From: Candidatus Omnitrophota bacterium | Lineage (GTDB): Bacteria > Omnitrophota > Gorgyraeia > JABMQH01 | Assembly: GCA_028715645.1 (NCBI GenBank) | Contig: JAQURK010000004.1 | Coordinates: 1-52,252, forward strand | Length of the DNA: 52,252 nucleotides | Direction of reading: 5' to 3' | Shown: piece after piece, positions 8,743 to 18,196 of the stretch | How the letters are laid out: every line of letters begins with the position of its first letter | Position numbering within the stretch: position 1 is the stretch's first letter | Notes under the pieces: generated by a model | The model's database searches: none | Seen by the model: the letters and a program-made list of their open reading frames with translations, nothing else | What the model was told of the DNA's origin: nothing | Position numbers and translations under genes: made by a program

Positions 8743-9939
8743 ATGAAATTTAACAGGATCGAAGAAATCATAGACGATATAAAACGCGGTAAAATGGTCA
8801 TCATCGTAGACGATGAAGACCGGGAGAATGAGGGCGACCTGATCATCGCCGGTTCATTCGTTTCGCCCGAAGCGATTAATTTCATGGCAAAGCGCGGCCG
8901 CGGCCTCATATGCGTCCCCATGGATTCTAAAAGGCTCGATGACCTGGAGTTATACCCGATGTCCCATGAGCCTTCAGATCGTTATAAGACAAACTGGATG
9001 ATATCTGTAGACGCCAAGAAAGACGTAACCACGGGTATCTCCGCGCGTGACAGGGCCCTCACGATAAAGGCCCTGGCCGATCCCAAAACTACGTCTGATG
9101 ATCTGGTAAAACCGGGTCATATATTTCCCCTAAGGGCCCGCGAAGGGGGCGTCCTCGTAAGGGCCGGCCATACAGAGGCCTGCTGCGACCTGATGAGGCT
9201 TGCCGGACTCATGCCTGTCGGCGTTATCTGTGAGATCATGAACGATGACGGGACAATGGCGCGGACGCCGCAGCTTGTCGAATTTGCCGAAAGGCATAAA
9301 TTAAAGATAGGTACGATCGCCTCGCTCATCGAGTACCGGAGAAGGTCCGAAAAACTGATAAAAAGGGTGATAGAAACCGATTTCCCCACCCGTTACGGCG
9401 AGTTTAAACTAATTTTGTATGAATCAAGGATAGATAATGAGAACCACATCGCCCTTGTGAAAGGGGACGTTTCAACGGGGAATATCCTGGTAAGGGTCCA
9501 TTCAGAGTGCCTTACAGGCGACATCTTCGGTTCTTTGAGGTGCGACTGCGGGGAACAGTTGAAGACGGCGATGAGGATGATTAATAATGAAGACAGAGGC
9601 GTTATCCTGTATATGAGGCAGGAGGGACGCGGCATAGGTCTGGTAAACAAATTGAAGGCCTATGCCCTCCAGGACAAGGGGATGGATACCGTGGAGGCGA
9701 ATGAGGCGCTGGGATTCAAGGCCGACCTCCGGGATTACGGCATCGGCGCCCAGATCCTCGTCGACCTCGGATTAAAGGATATAAGGCTGCTTACCAATAA
9801 TCCGCAGAAGATCATAGGACTTTCCGGTTACGGGTTAAATATTATGGAGCGAGTCCCCCTGGAGGTTAGTCCTACAGGGGTAAACGCCAAATACCTGAAG
9901 ACAAAAAAGGAAAAGATGGGCCATCTTTTAAAAATTTGA
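8743..9939 (+). CDS. ribBA: Bifunctional DHBP synthase / GTP cyclohydrolase II
   Basis: N-terminal RibB (about 1-205) makes 3,4-dihydroxy-2-butanone 4-phosphate from ribulose 5-phosphate: [16 protein letters not shown] and [11 protein letters not shown]-terminal RibA (about 210-398) opens GTP: zinc ligands Cys256, Cys267, Cys269 in [17 protein letters not shown], then [11 protein letters not shown] and LLTNNPQK. Both halves keep their catalytic motifs, so both riboflavin precursors come from this protein. First gene behind the FMN riboswitch. Confidence 0.97.
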   Translation: MKFNRIEEIIDDIKRGKMVIIVDDEDRENEGDLIIAGSFVSPEAINFMAKRGRGLICVPMDSKRLDDLELYPMSHEPSDRYKTNWMISVDAKKDVTTGISARDRALTIKALADPKTTSDDLVKPGHIFPLRAREGGVLVRAGHTEACCDLMRLAGLMPVGVICEIMNDDGTMARTPQLVEFAERHKLKIGTIASLIEYRRRSEKLIKRVIETDFPTRYGEFKLILYESRIDNENHIALVKGDVSTGNILVRVHSECLTGDIFGSLRCDCGEQLKTAMRMINNEDRGVILYMRQEGRGIGLVNKLKAYALQDKGMDTVEANEALGFKADLRDYGIGAQILVDLGLKDIRLLTNNPQKIIGLSGYGLNIMERVPLEVSPTGVNAKYLKTKKEKMGHLLKI

Positions 9940-9949
9940 GGAGGGCGAC

Positions 9950-10366
9950 ATGAGGAAAGAAAAACGCCGGTCGGACAGAATCGATTGCCTTATAGCGGTA
10001 AGGTATTCATCGGTGTCAGGGGACCTTGAGGGTAATTCACTTACGCAGGATATATCCGGAGAGGGCATAGCCCTTCCTATCGATGGAAAAATCCCGCCCG
10101 GGACAAGGCTGAACCTGACCATGATGCTGGAAAAAGCAAAAAAGGAGATCACCGCGGTCGCCGCGGTTATCTGGGCGAGAAGAAACACGCACCACTGGCG
10201 TTCCAGGTACAGCGCCGGATTAAAATTCATAGAAATAAACCCGGATGACAAACAGGCCCTTATAGAATACGCGGGCGCCAACCGGTGGATAAAAAGCGAT
10301 TTTGAATGGTCGCTTGAGGAAAATAAAATACCAAGACTGGGGGAAAGGGGAGAATTCACAATATGA
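9950..10366 (+). CDS. PilZ-domain protein in the riboflavin operon
   Basis: 138 aa cytoplasmic PilZ domain. The c-di-GMP-binding arginine motif is RRSDRID at the N-terminus. The DxSxxG motif is [17 protein letters not shown]-like strands follow. A ~30-residue C-terminal tail rich in charged residues is not part of the domain. It lies between ribBA and ribH and overlaps ribH by 4 nt, so it should be co-expressed with them. A direct role in flavin synthesis is unproven. Confidence 0.88.
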   Translation: MRKEKRRSDRIDCLIAVRYSSVSGDLEGNSLTQDISGEGIALPIDGKIPPGTRLNLTMMLEKAKKEITAVAAVIWARRNTHHWRSRYSAGLKFIEINPDDKQALIEYAGANRWIKSDFEWSLEENKIPRLGERGEFTI

Positions 10367-10824
10367 AGCAAATAAAGGCTGATCTTACAGGAAAGGGCAA
10401 AAAATTCGGCATTGTGGCTTCAAGGTTCAATGAGTTTATCACGGAAAAACTTTTGGACGGGGCGGAGGATACCCTGATAAGGCACGGGGTCACGGAGAAC
10501 GGCATCGAGACAGTCTGGGTGCCCGGTTCTTTTGAAATCCCGTACGTTGCCCAGAAAATGGCAAAGTCGAAGAAATATGACGCGGTGATATGTTTGGGCA
10601 CCGTCATCCGCGGCGCGACGCCTCATTTTGATTACATCGCGAATGAGGCCGCCAAAGGCATCGCAAAAATCTCTCTTGATACCGGGGTGCCCTGTATTTT
10701 CGGCGTAATTACGGCGGACACGCTCGAACAGGCAATAGAGCGCTCCGGCACAAAGGACGGCAACAAGGGGAGAGACGCCGCTATGACGGCGATAGAATTG
10801 GCCAATCTTTACGAGAAGATTTAA
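10363..10824 (+). CDS. ribH: 6,7-dimethyl-8-ribityllumazine synthase
   Basis: Condenses the RibA/D and RibB products to lumazine. Typical motifs are [45 protein letters not shown] and [13 protein letters not shown]. 153 aa, normal length. ATGA overlap with the PilZ gene. Confidence 0.97.
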   Translation: MKQIKADLTGKGKKFGIVASRFNEFITEKLLDGAEDTLIRHGVTENGIETVWVPGSFEIPYVAQKMAKSKKYDAVICLGTVIRGATPHFDYIANEAAKGIAKISLDTGVPCIFGVITADTLEQAIERSGTKDGNKGRDAAMTAIELANLYEKI

Positions 10825-10831
10825 ATCATCC

Positions 10832-11260
10832 ATGCGCAAACGCACAAAGGCGCGTGAATTCGCGCTTCAGATGTTATACCAGCTGGATATAACAAAAGAA
10901 GACATAAGGGATTGCCTCAATGATTTTTGGGGCAACCGGGAGACAGAGGTTGAGGCCTCTGTCAAGGAATTCGCCGAAAACCTGATTGTAGGGTTCCTTG
11001 ATCACAAGGAAGAAATAGACGGTCTTATCAGCTCCTCCGCGGAGAATTGGCAGCTAAGCAGGATGGCCGTCGTTGACAGGAACATCCTTCGCATGACCGC
11101 CTATGAGCTGCTTTACAGACAGGATATCCCGCCAAAGGTCTCGATCAACGAGGCGATAGAGATTGCCAAAAAATACGGCAATGAGGAATCCAGCAAATTT
11201 GTAAACGGTGTCCTCGATAAGATAAACAGGACAAAAAGGCCTTCGCCGGATCATGCTTAA
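10832..11260 (+). CDS. nusB: Transcription antitermination factor NusB
   Basis: All-helical RNA-binding factor for rRNA antitermination, commonly next to ribH. Visible signatures are [13 protein letters not shown] near the start, [13 protein letters not shown], and [25 protein letters not shown] near the end. 142 aa. Confidence 0.95.
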   Translation: MRKRTKAREFALQMLYQLDITKEDIRDCLNDFWGNRETEVEASVKEFAENLIVGFLDHKEEIDGLISSSAENWQLSRMAVVDRNILRMTAYELLYRQDIPPKVSINEAIEIAKKYGNEESSKFVNGVLDKINRTKRPSPDHA

Positions 11261-12071
11261 AAAAGCTGATCTGCACATTCACACCCAATTTTCCGACGGA
11301 ACATTTTCTCCCCAAGAGGTGATCCAGTATGCCTCAAAGATAGGCCTTGCCTGCATCGCCATCTGCGATCATGACGTTATTGACGGCCTTGAGACGGCCA
11401 TGCAGCTGGGAGAGCAATGCGGCATTGAGGTGATACCGGGGGTCGAACTTACCGCCGAAAAACAGGGCGCTGAAATACATATCCTTGGATATTATATCGA
11501 CTGGCGAAATCAAAAATTTGTCGGCCAGCTTGCGCAATTATGCAAGCAACGGGAAAAACGGATTTATGACATGGTTGAGAAGCTTAAGGCCCATGGCGTT
11601 AAGCTGGATGTGGAGGAGGTCTTTAAGCTGGGGGGAAAGGGTTCGATAGGAAGGCTGCACCTCGCGAGGGCGCTCTCAAAAAAGGGTTTTATCGCGGGGG
11701 TAGACGAGGCCTTTAAGAAATATATCGGCAACGGAAAGCCCTGTTATGTCGGAAAGATAAACCTCACACCCGAGGAGGCGATAGGCCGGATAATAAGCGC
11801 CGGGGGGATCCCGGTATTGGCGCATCCCGGAGTAATGGGGAAGGATGAATTTTTACCTTCCTATATAAAGCATGGCCTTATGGGGCTTGAGGTGTATCAC
11901 ACCGACCATCCGCCCGCCCTTGTCAGGCATTATGAAGCGCTTGCCGGGGAAAACGGTCTTCTTGTAACGGGGGGCTCGGACTGTCACGGGTTGGGAAAGG
12001 GCAGGGTCCTCATGGGATGCGTGACAGTACCCTATGAGCTTGTTGAGAAACTGAAAAATGCGAGACGATAA
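11253..12071 (+). CDS. PHP-domain phosphoesterase, RNase AM / YciV type
   Basis: PHP-fold metal hydrolase. Metal ligands are visible in [37 protein letters not shown] and GGSDCHG. Length and motif order match the family of 3',5'-nucleoside bisphosphate phosphatases / 5'-3' RNA trimming enzymes. It is not a polymerase-associated PHP. Overlaps nusB by 8 nt and ribD by 14 nt. Confidence 0.88.
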   Translation: MLKKADLHIHTQFSDGTFSPQEVIQYASKIGLACIAICDHDVIDGLETAMQLGEQCGIEVIPGVELTAEKQGAEIHILGYYIDWRNQKFVGQLAQLCKQREKRIYDMVEKLKAHGVKLDVEEVFKLGGKGSIGRLHLARALSKKGFIAGVDEAFKKYIGNGKPCYVGKINLTPEEAIGRIISAGGIPVLAHPGVMGKDEFLPSYIKHGLMGLEVYHTDHPPALVRHYEALAGENGLLVTGGSDCHGLGKGRVLMGCVTVPYELVEKLKNARR

Positions 12072-13179
12072 GTTTTTTATGAAATTTGCGCTTACCCTCG
12101 CTAAAAAGGGGGCGGGGAAAACCAGCCCGAATCCAATGGTCGGCGCTGTAGTGGTAAAAAACGGCGTCATTTCCGGAAAAGGTTATCATAAGAAGGCCGG
12201 GCTTGAGCATGCCGAGATAGCGGCCCTGAGAGCCGCCGGTAAAAAAGCCAGGGCAGCGTCTCTTTACGTAAATCTGGAGCCATGCCGCCATTTTGGCAGG
12301 ACACCGCCCTGCACAAAGGCAATAATAAAAAGCGGCGTTAGCAGAATTATAGCCGCCATGAAAGACCCGAACCCCTTAAATAATGGAAAGGGTTTTAATG
12401 AATTAAAAAGGGCGGGCATAAAAATTCGGAGCGGCGTCCTGCGGGCTGAGGCCGAAAAATTAAACGAGGTATTTATAAAATATATCACCACGCGCATGCC
12501 CTTCGTCACTGTAAAGGCGGCCATGAGCATGGATGGGAAGATAGCAACAAGGACAGGGGATTCAAAGTGGATCAGCTGCGAGAGGTCGCGAAGGTTGGCG
12601 CACAGGCTGCGTTATGAGGCAGACGCGGTCATGGTAGGGGCGGGTACTGTGATGATGGATGACCCGTTGTTAACGGTGAGAACCAGGGTCAATGGTAAAC
12701 AACCCATAAAAATAATTATTGATTCAGAATTGTCCATATCCCCGAAATCAAAAATATTTAGTCAAGCTTCTCCTGCCAAGGTAATAATAGCCGTTACTAA
12801 TAAGGCGGCGAAAAACAAAATAAAAAAATTCGAAAAATTAAATTGCGAAATCATAACCATGAGAGAAAAGAACGGCAAGGGCGCCCTTTTGGAATTAATG
12901 AGGGAATTGGGCAGGCGCGGGATCACGAGCATTTTGGCTGAGGGCGGCGGTGAATTGCTTGGAAGTTTGGTAGATCAGGGCCTTGCCGACAAGTTTTTAT
13001 TTTTTATCGCTCCAAAGATCGTTGGGGGCAGGAACGCAAAGACCCCGGTAGAAGGCGAAGGCGTAAAAAAAATTAGCCAGGCGCTGAGTTTAAAAAATAT
13101 GAATTCTAGAAAAATTGGCACAGATTTACTAATTGAAGCGTATCCACTAAAGACTAAACATGTTCACGGGCATAATTGA
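12058..13179 (+). CDS. ribD: Bifunctional diaminohydroxyphosphoribosylaminopyrimidine deaminase / reductase
   Basis: Second and third steps of the GTP branch of riboflavin synthesis. N-terminal deaminase (about 1-145): zinc ligands in EHAEIAAL and EPCRHFGRTPPC. C-terminal reductase (about 148-373): VTVKAAMSMDGKIATRTGDS, GAGTVMMDDP and LAEGGGELLGS. Overlaps the PHP gene upstream and ribE downstream by 20 nt. Confidence 0.96.
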   Translation: MRDDKFFMKFALTLAKKGAGKTSPNPMVGAVVVKNGVISGKGYHKKAGLEHAEIAALRAAGKKARAASLYVNLEPCRHFGRTPPCTKAIIKSGVSRIIAAMKDPNPLNNGKGFNELKRAGIKIRSGVLRAEAEKLNEVFIKYITTRMPFVTVKAAMSMDGKIATRTGDSKWISCERSRRLAHRLRYEADAVMVGAGTVMMDDPLLTVRTRVNGKQPIKIIIDSELSISPKSKIFSQASPAKVIIAVTNKAAKNKIKKFEKLNCEIITMREKNGKGALLELMRELGRRGITSILAEGGGELLGSLVDQGLADKFLFFIAPKIVGGRNAKTPVEGEGVKKISQALSLKNMNSRKIGTDLLIEAYPLKTKHVHGHN

Positions 13180-13780
13180 GGACTTAGGCGTAATAAAAGA
13201 AAATAAAAATAGCAGGCTCCTCATCAAGTCGGCTATTTTTAACGGCGAAAAAACCGGCCAAAGCATTGCCGTTAACGGGGTCTGCCTGACTATCCTCGGC
13301 GTAAAAAACGCGATCGCGGCATTTGATATTATGGCTGAAACAATAAAAAGGTCCACGCTTTGGGAGCTTAAGGCCGGCGACCGGGTAAATCTGGAAAGAG
13401 CGCTTAAGATGACCGACAGGTTAAGCGGCCATTTTGTATCAGGGCACATCGACCGCGCCGGCAAAATAATCTCAAGGGACACAGGAAGTGCATCCCGGAT
13501 AAAGATAAAAATCCCCAAAGAAGATTTAAAATTTGTTATTGAAAAAGGCTCGATCGCGGTTGACGGCATAAGTCTTACGGTATCCGATCTTGGCCCTGAT
13601 AATTTTAGCGTTTATCTCATCCCGCATACCATAGAAAGTACAACTTTTAAATTCAGGAAAGTTAACGATAAGGTTAATATAGAATTTGACCAACTGGGCA
13701 AGTATGCCTTGAATGCGGCGCAAAAAGAGCCCGCAGTGTCCATAACCGAGGATTTTTTGCGGCGTCACGGATACCGCTGA
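13160..13780 (+). CDS. ribE: Riboflavin synthase alpha chain
   Basis: Dismutates two lumazines to riboflavin. Two homologous lumazine-binding barrels: the first begins MFTGIIEDLG, with VNGVCLTI and SGHFVSGHID. The second contains GSIAVDGISLTV and LIPHTIESTTF. 206 aa. Last gene of the FMN-regulated operon. No terminator follows; a new promoter begins 7 nt after the stop. Confidence 0.96.
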   Translation: MFTGIIEDLGVIKENKNSRLLIKSAIFNGEKTGQSIAVNGVCLTILGVKNAIAAFDIMAETIKRSTLWELKAGDRVNLERALKMTDRLSGHFVSGHIDRAGKIISRDTGSASRIKIKIPKEDLKFVIEKGSIAVDGISLTVSDLGPDNFSVYLIPHTIESTTFKFRKVNDKVNIEFDQLGKYALNAAQKEPAVSITEDFLRRHGYR

Positions 13781-13787
13781 TTTTTCC

Positions 13788-13816
13788 TTGACTTGCCTTG
13801 GCTTTTGAGGTATATT
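13788..13816 (+). promoter_or_regulatory. Promoter of the lipoprotein gene, leaderless geometry
   Basis: TTGACT at 13788-13793 and TATATT at 13811-13816 with 17 bp between. Only 8 nt separate the -10 box from the ATG at 13825, and no ribosome-binding site is possible. The transcript should be leaderless or nearly so. Confidence 0.75.
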
Positions 13817-13824
13817 TATTGCAA

Positions 13825-14289
13825 ATGAGAAAAATAATCTACGCGGTTTTAATTTTCGGTTTATTGGGCTGCAGCTCGATACCCTCAAGGACTGTAAGCG
13901 AATCCGGCGACGTGGTTCGCGTAGAGAAGCCGCTTGGCGTATCGACTTTCCTTAAATTCGAGGATGTGCCTGTCCCGGCGGGTTTTAACCTTGTCAGGGA
14001 CCAATCCTTTATCTATCAGGACAATGCCCTTCGCGTTGGCCTTTTACGTTACGCGGGCAGGGCGAATTCCAGCCAGATAACATCATTTTTCAAGGCTCAA
14101 ATGCCCCTTTATAACTGGGACATTATTAATGTCGTTGAATTCGGCAATACCACGATGAATTTTGTAAAATCCGACGAAGATTGTATAATCACTATCGCGC
14201 CGCTTACTACGAAGTCCTTAATAAACATAGTGATATGCCCTAAATCTGGCACCTTGAGCTCAGGGTTCGGCTCCGGTTCGAAACGATAA
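13825..14289 (+). CDS. Predicted lipoprotein of unknown function
   Basis: 154 aa. Short type II signal peptide MRKIIYAVLIFGLLGC with lipobox LLGC and lipidated Cys16. The mature part has VPVPAGFNLVRDQSFIYQD, a lone hydrophobic strand pattern and ITSFFKAQMPLYNWD. This is a compact alpha/beta domain seen in envelope lipoproteins, but I cannot name its family. ATG 13825 is preferred to an upstream TTG because it starts the signal peptide and fits the promoter. Confidence 0.82.
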   Translation: MRKIIYAVLIFGLLGCSSIPSRTVSESGDVVRVEKPLGVSTFLKFEDVPVPAGFNLVRDQSFIYQDNALRVGLLRYAGRANSSQITSFFKAQMPLYNWDIINVVEFGNTTMNFVKSDEDCIITIAPLTTKSLINIVICPKSGTLSSGFGSGSKR

Positions 14290-14296
14290 TTGCCCC

Positions 14297-14324
14297 TTGA
14301 CAAAGCTGGCTTTTGTGATATACT
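14297..14324 (+). promoter_or_regulatory. Promoter of the porin gene
   Basis: TTGACA (14297-14302) and TATACT (14319-14324), spacing 16 bp, beginning 7 nt after the lipoprotein stop. Implies a 5' leader of about 195 nt before the porin. Confidence 0.85.
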
Positions 14325-14342
14325 TACGATAATAGATTTCGG

Positions 14343-14428
14343 CTATACCACCATGGATAACTTTAAACCAGGCTAGGAAAGGAGGGAGGAAAACTAAGGC
14401 CAAAAGTTATCACGCTGTGGTGATATGG
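14343..14428 (+). promoter_or_regulatory. Structured RNA leader of the porin, class unknown
   Basis: GATAACTTT (14356-14364) pairs exactly with AAAGTTATC (14403-14411). ATACCACC (14345-14352) pairs with GGTGATAT (14419-14426) with one mismatch. An inner GGC/GCC pairing (14371-14373 with 14399-14401) closes a loop rich in AGGAGGGAGG. A second small hairpin, CTGTAGA/TCTACAG, lies at 14452-14478. No known riboswitch motif was recognised; in particular it lacks the GCAAA blocks of c-di-GMP-I aptamers. Confidence 0.55.
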
Positions 14429-14525
14429 ACATAGATAGATATAAGAAGGCTACTGTAGAAAAAATTGAATAATCTACAGACCTTTGTTTAAATACATAAG
14501 ATAAATTTCCTAAAGGAGGAAATGA

Positions 14526-15920
14526 ATGACTAAAATTAAATTATTTTGCATTTTGGCGTTATTGGTACTGATTGCGGTGCCAGCCTATGCCGAAGTGCAG
14601 AATGTAAAGGTCAGCGGCGACCTTGCAGCAAGATGGCTGCTCAGAGCTACCTATGATCTTGATAAAGATAGCTCATCAGCCCTTGCCACCAATTCAAGCG
14701 ATGCCGTGGATAATTTTCAAATGACCACTGCTGAAGTTCAGGTGGATGCGGACCTGACTGACAACGTCGCGACAGTAGTAAGACTTGTCAATCAGAGGAA
14801 CTGGGGAGATCCGCAGACCCTCAGATCAGCGACACCTTCATCAAACGCATTTGACGTCCTTGTGGACCTCGCAAATGTGACCCTGAAGGAATTCGTGTAC
14901 TCTCCTCTTACGCTGACAATCGGCCGCCAGGACCTATGGTTCGGCAAAGGCTTTATTGTTGGCGCGAAGCAGAGAGACCCGAATAATTCCATCACAGCGA
15001 AAGAATATACGGCTATAAATTCTTTTGACGCCATAAAAGCGACCCTGGATTTTGATCCCTGGAAAATCGACGGCGTATATTCAATGCTGGAAAATAACGT
15101 AACAAACAAGAATGACGACATCTGGATGTTAGGCGCAAACGCGGGCTACAAGTTCGACAGCTATAATGGAGAGGCAGAGGCCTATGTTTGGCACAAGGTT
15201 GACAAATCCGGCATAGCATATATAAACGGCAATACAACCGCCGCGACAAACACCAACCTTCTTACCACCTATGGACTTCGCGGAAGCTTGGAGCCAATCG
15301 CCAATGCTACGGTAGCGGCGGAAGGCGCCATGCAATTTGGCCGTTACAGTGTGCTAAGCTCCGGGACATCACAGAAGAGACAGGCATGGGCGCTGGATGT
15401 TTCCGGCGACTATCTGTTTAAGGATGTAAAGTGGACACCCAAGGTAGGTTTGGAGTATATCGTGTATTCCGGCGACTCTGATGACAATCCGTCAACCACG
15501 AATACCAAATGGGAAGGTTGGGACCCGATGTACAGGGGCAAATTCGATACGGCCATCAGGGAATTCCAGAACGTATATTATCCAACCGTCTATAGGTCAA
15601 CCTACGCGGCAAACACGGTCGTCGACGGTGATTCAGGCGCGACAAACGAACAGCAGATTATCGTTATCGGAAGCCTGAAACCATTGGACGTATTAAAGTT
15701 TGACGCCCGTTTTGCGTGGTTCAGATTTATGGAAAATCCGCGCACGGATAACAGCGGCAAGGCCATAGGGACAGAACTCGACTTACAATTGACATATGAC
15801 TATACTGAGGATGTCTCCTTTAATCTTCTTGCCGGCTGGTTCTTCCCAGGCGGATATTGGATAAGCGGTCAGGACGATACAGCGACAGATTTGGTTGGAA
15901 CAGTAAAGGTTGCTTTCTAA
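14526..15920 (+). CDS. Outer-membrane beta-barrel porin, alginate-export-like
   Basis: 464 aa with a Sec signal peptide ending AYA|EV. The mature chain is rich in alternating aromatic/polar strands, has no membrane helices and ends in VGTVKVAF. The terminal Phe is typical of outer-membrane barrels. IGRQDLWFGKGFIVG and the strand pattern resemble AlgE/alginate-export or phosphate-selective-type porins. The substrate cannot be told. Strong ribosome-binding site AAAGGAGGAA just upstream and a long structured leader point to abundant, regulated expression. Single-gene unit with its own terminator. Confidence 0.85.
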   Translation: MTKIKLFCILALLVLIAVPAYAEVQNVKVSGDLAARWLLRATYDLDKDSSSALATNSSDAVDNFQMTTAEVQVDADLTDNVATVVRLVNQRNWGDPQTLRSATPSSNAFDVLVDLANVTLKEFVYSPLTLTIGRQDLWFGKGFIVGAKQRDPNNSITAKEYTAINSFDAIKATLDFDPWKIDGVYSMLENNVTNKNDDIWMLGANAGYKFDSYNGEAEAYVWHKVDKSGIAYINGNTTAATNTNLLTTYGLRGSLEPIANATVAAEGAMQFGRYSVLSSGTSQKRQAWALDVSGDYLFKDVKWTPKVGLEYIVYSGDSDDNPSTTNTKWEGWDPMYRGKFDTAIREFQNVYYPTVYRSTYAANTVVDGDSGATNEQQIIVIGSLKPLDVLKFDARFAWFRFMENPRTDNSGKAIGTELDLQLTYDYTEDVSFNLLAGWFFPGGYWISGQDDTATDLVGTVKVAF

Positions 15921-15939
15921 CCATTGTTTTAGTGCTTTT

Positions 15940-15974
15940 ATCCCGTCCCGCCCTCAAGGCGGGACGGGATTTTT
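15940..15974 (+). terminator. Intrinsic terminator of the porin
   Basis: 13-bp perfect GC-rich stem (15940-15952 with 15958-15970), 5-nt loop, followed by a T-run. Confidence 0.95.
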
Positions 15975-15997
15975 ATTAGTTTAAAAAAATACCATCC

Positions 15998-18196
15998 ATG
16001 GAAAAACCCCTTTATATAGCGTTTATTTGGCATATGCACCAGCCTTATTACAAGGACCCGCTATCGGGCGAGATATCCATGCCCTGGGTAAGACTGCATG
16101 GGGTAAAGGATTATCTTAACATGGTGGAGCTCTTGAGGCCCTTTCCAAATATCCGCCAGACCTTTAATTTGGTCCCTTCTCTTATTGACCAGATAGAGGA
16201 TTATACATCGGAAGGATTTCCGAATGAGAGATACCTTAATATCTCGTTAAAACCCGCCCAGGAGTTGAATGACGAGGACAAAAAATTTATCCTGCTGAAT
16301 TTTTTCATGGCGAACTGGGCGAACATGATAGCGCCGTTTTCCAGGTTTTATGATCTTCTCTTAAAAAGGGGTAAATTTATCAGCCCTGCCCTGGCAGACA
16401 GGGTCATAAAAAATTTTAAGCCTCAGGATTATCTGGATATCCAGGTCCTTTTTAACCTGTCATGGTTTGATCCTTATTTCAGGAATAACGACCCCCAGCT
16501 TAAGGAGCTTACCGCAAAGGCCGCGAAATTCAGCGAAGAAGATAAGGCCCTGGTCATCAAAAAACAGATCGAGATCTTAAAAAAAGTCATGCCCGCCTAC
16601 AAAGATGCCCAGGATCGCGGCCAGATAGAGGTTTCGGTATCGCCATACTACCATCCAATACTTCCGCTTTTATGCGATACGAACTCCGCCGAGACCGGCA
16701 TGCCGCATGAAAGGATGCCTGAGAGGAGATTTTCGCATCCGGATGACGCTAGATGGCAGGTCTCAAACGCGATAGCCAGATATGAGGCAGTCTTTAAAAA
16801 AAGGCCAAACGGCATGTGGCCTTCGGAAGGATCGGTAAGCGAGGCAATCCTGCCGATAATAATCGAAAACGGGATAAAATGGATCGCCACCGATGAAGGG
16901 ATTCTTCTTAAGTCAGTGTCAAAATCGAAAACGGCGGAAGTGCTTTACAGGCCTTATATTCTAAAAAGAGGCGAGGGAGAAGTAAATATTATTTTCAGGG
17001 ACCATGGTTTTTCGGATGCCATAGGTTTCATTTATCAGAACGTGCCCGCGGCGCAGGCGGTAAATGACTTTATCTCGCATCTTCATAGGATACGGGAGTC
17101 GCTCAAAGGCGCCAAAAAAGGGAGTTTCCTTGTGCCGGTGATACTGGACGGCGAAAATGCCTGGGAATATTATCCTAATAACGGCAGGGACCTTTTAAGC
17201 CTGCTTTACCTGAGATTGAGCGAGGAAGAGCCGCTTCTTAAGGCAACCACGGTTTCCGATTTTCTTAATGAGAACCCGTCTACCGAAAAGATCGAATGGC
17301 TTTATCCGGGCTCGTGGATAAATTCCAATTTTTCCATCTGGATAGGCCAGGAGGAAAAAAATCTTTCCTGGGATTATCTTTCGGCGGCCAGGGATGATCT
17401 CGCTGGTTACCAGCGCGCCCATCCCGAATCGGCCAATGAAGAGAATTTAAAAAAGGCCTGGAAAGAAATATACATAGCCGAGGGCAGCGACTGGAACTGG
17501 TGGTATGGTCCCCAGAATTCTTCCGCCAATGACGCGGAATTCGATAACATCTACAGAAGGCACCTTTCCAATGTCTATAAATTGATAGGCCAGCAGCCGC
17601 CGGAGCGCCTGAAGATGCCTATCATCTCAAAGGCGGCAAGGCCTGTCCGGTCCGCAAGGGGGCTGCTTAGCCCTGTCATTGACGGGCTGGATACGACCTA
17701 TTACGAATGGCTTGAGGCCGCGTGCTTTGATGTCGCCACCACAGGCGGGACAATGCACAGGGCGCAAAGCGTCATTAAAAATATCTGCTGCGGATTTGAC
17801 CTTCATAACCTTTATATAAAAGTTGACTTAAAGCTTCCGGAGACGTTTTCCGCGGACAAGAATAAATTGAAGCTGGTTATTTCAAAGATACCGTCTCCTG
17901 AAATAAGGATAGAAATACCTGTATTTGACGATAAAAATAAATTAACGGCCCGCCTGTATAAACGGGATACCGAAGGAGGCTGGGAACTTGCCGGGGAGAT
18001 AGATCAGATCGCGTATAAAAAGATCCTGGAACTGGCCGTCCCGTTCAATGACCTGGAGATCGGGCAGGGCAGGGAATTCAAGCTCGCCTTTTTTATAGAA
18101 GAAGATTCTGTTATCCTCGAACGCCAGCCCGAGCAAGGACCTATCAGCCTTATTGCCCCCACCGTTGATTATGAATCCTATAACTGGACTGCCTGA
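15998..18196 (+). CDS. Glycoside hydrolase family 57 protein
   Basis: 732 aa, no signal peptide, so cytoplasmic. GH57 conserved regions: WHMHQP (11-16), probable nucleophile Glu277 in MWPSEGS, probable acid/base Asp335 in FRDHGFSDAIGF, and ILDGENAWEYYPNNG. After the catalytic barrel and helical region, about 565-730 is a beta-rich domain starting with YYEWLEAACFD. It resembles the C-terminal domains of glucodextranase/pullulanase-type enzymes. The likely role is hydrolysis or transfer of alpha-1,4/1,6-glucans such as glycogen. This is relevant because a CBM48 protein is encoded at 29.4 kb. No clear Shine-Dalgarno sequence. Its 3' end overlaps the next gene by 26 nt. Confidence 0.93.
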   Translation: MEKPLYIAFIWHMHQPYYKDPLSGEISMPWVRLHGVKDYLNMVELLRPFPNIRQTFNLVPSLIDQIEDYTSEGFPNERYLNISLKPAQELNDEDKKFILLNFFMANWANMIAPFSRFYDLLLKRGKFISPALADRVIKNFKPQDYLDIQVLFNLSWFDPYFRNNDPQLKELTAKAAKFSEEDKALVIKKQIEILKKVMPAYKDAQDRGQIEVSVSPYYHPILPLLCDTNSAETGMPHERMPERRFSHPDDARWQVSNAIARYEAVFKKRPNGMWPSEGSVSEAILPIIIENGIKWIATDEGILLKSVSKSKTAEVLYRPYILKRGEGEVNIIFRDHGFSDAIGFIYQNVPAAQAVNDFISHLHRIRESLKGAKKGSFLVPVILDGENAWEYYPNNGRDLLSLLYLRLSEEEPLLKATTVSDFLNENPSTEKIEWLYPGSWINSNFSIWIGQEEKNLSWDYLSAARDDLAGYQRAHPESANEENLKKAWKEIYIAEGSDWNWWYGPQNSSANDAEFDNIYRRHLSNVYKLIGQQPPERLKMPIISKAARPVRSARGLLSPVIDGLDTTYYEWLEAACFDVATTGGTMHRAQSVIKNICCGFDLHNLYIKVDLKLPETFSADKNKLKLVISKIPSPEIRIEIPVFDDKNKLTARLYKRDTEGGWELAGEIDQIAYKKILELAVPFNDLEIGQGREFKLAFFIEEDSVILERQPEQGPISLIAPTVDYESYNWTA

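Noticed and set aside
14353..14376. Seven-codon leader peptide candidate in the porin leader
   Set aside because: Very short, no run of regulatory codons, and no ribosome-binding site.
14343..14428. Porin leader as a c-di-GMP-I riboswitch
   Set aside because: Attractive given the PilZ proteins, but the conserved GCAAAxx blocks and tetraloop receptor are absent.
14425..14472. 15-codon open frame MDIDRYKKATVEKIE in the porin leader
   Set aside because: No convincing ribosome-binding site, lies within the predicted RNA structure, and the peptide has no recognisable feature.
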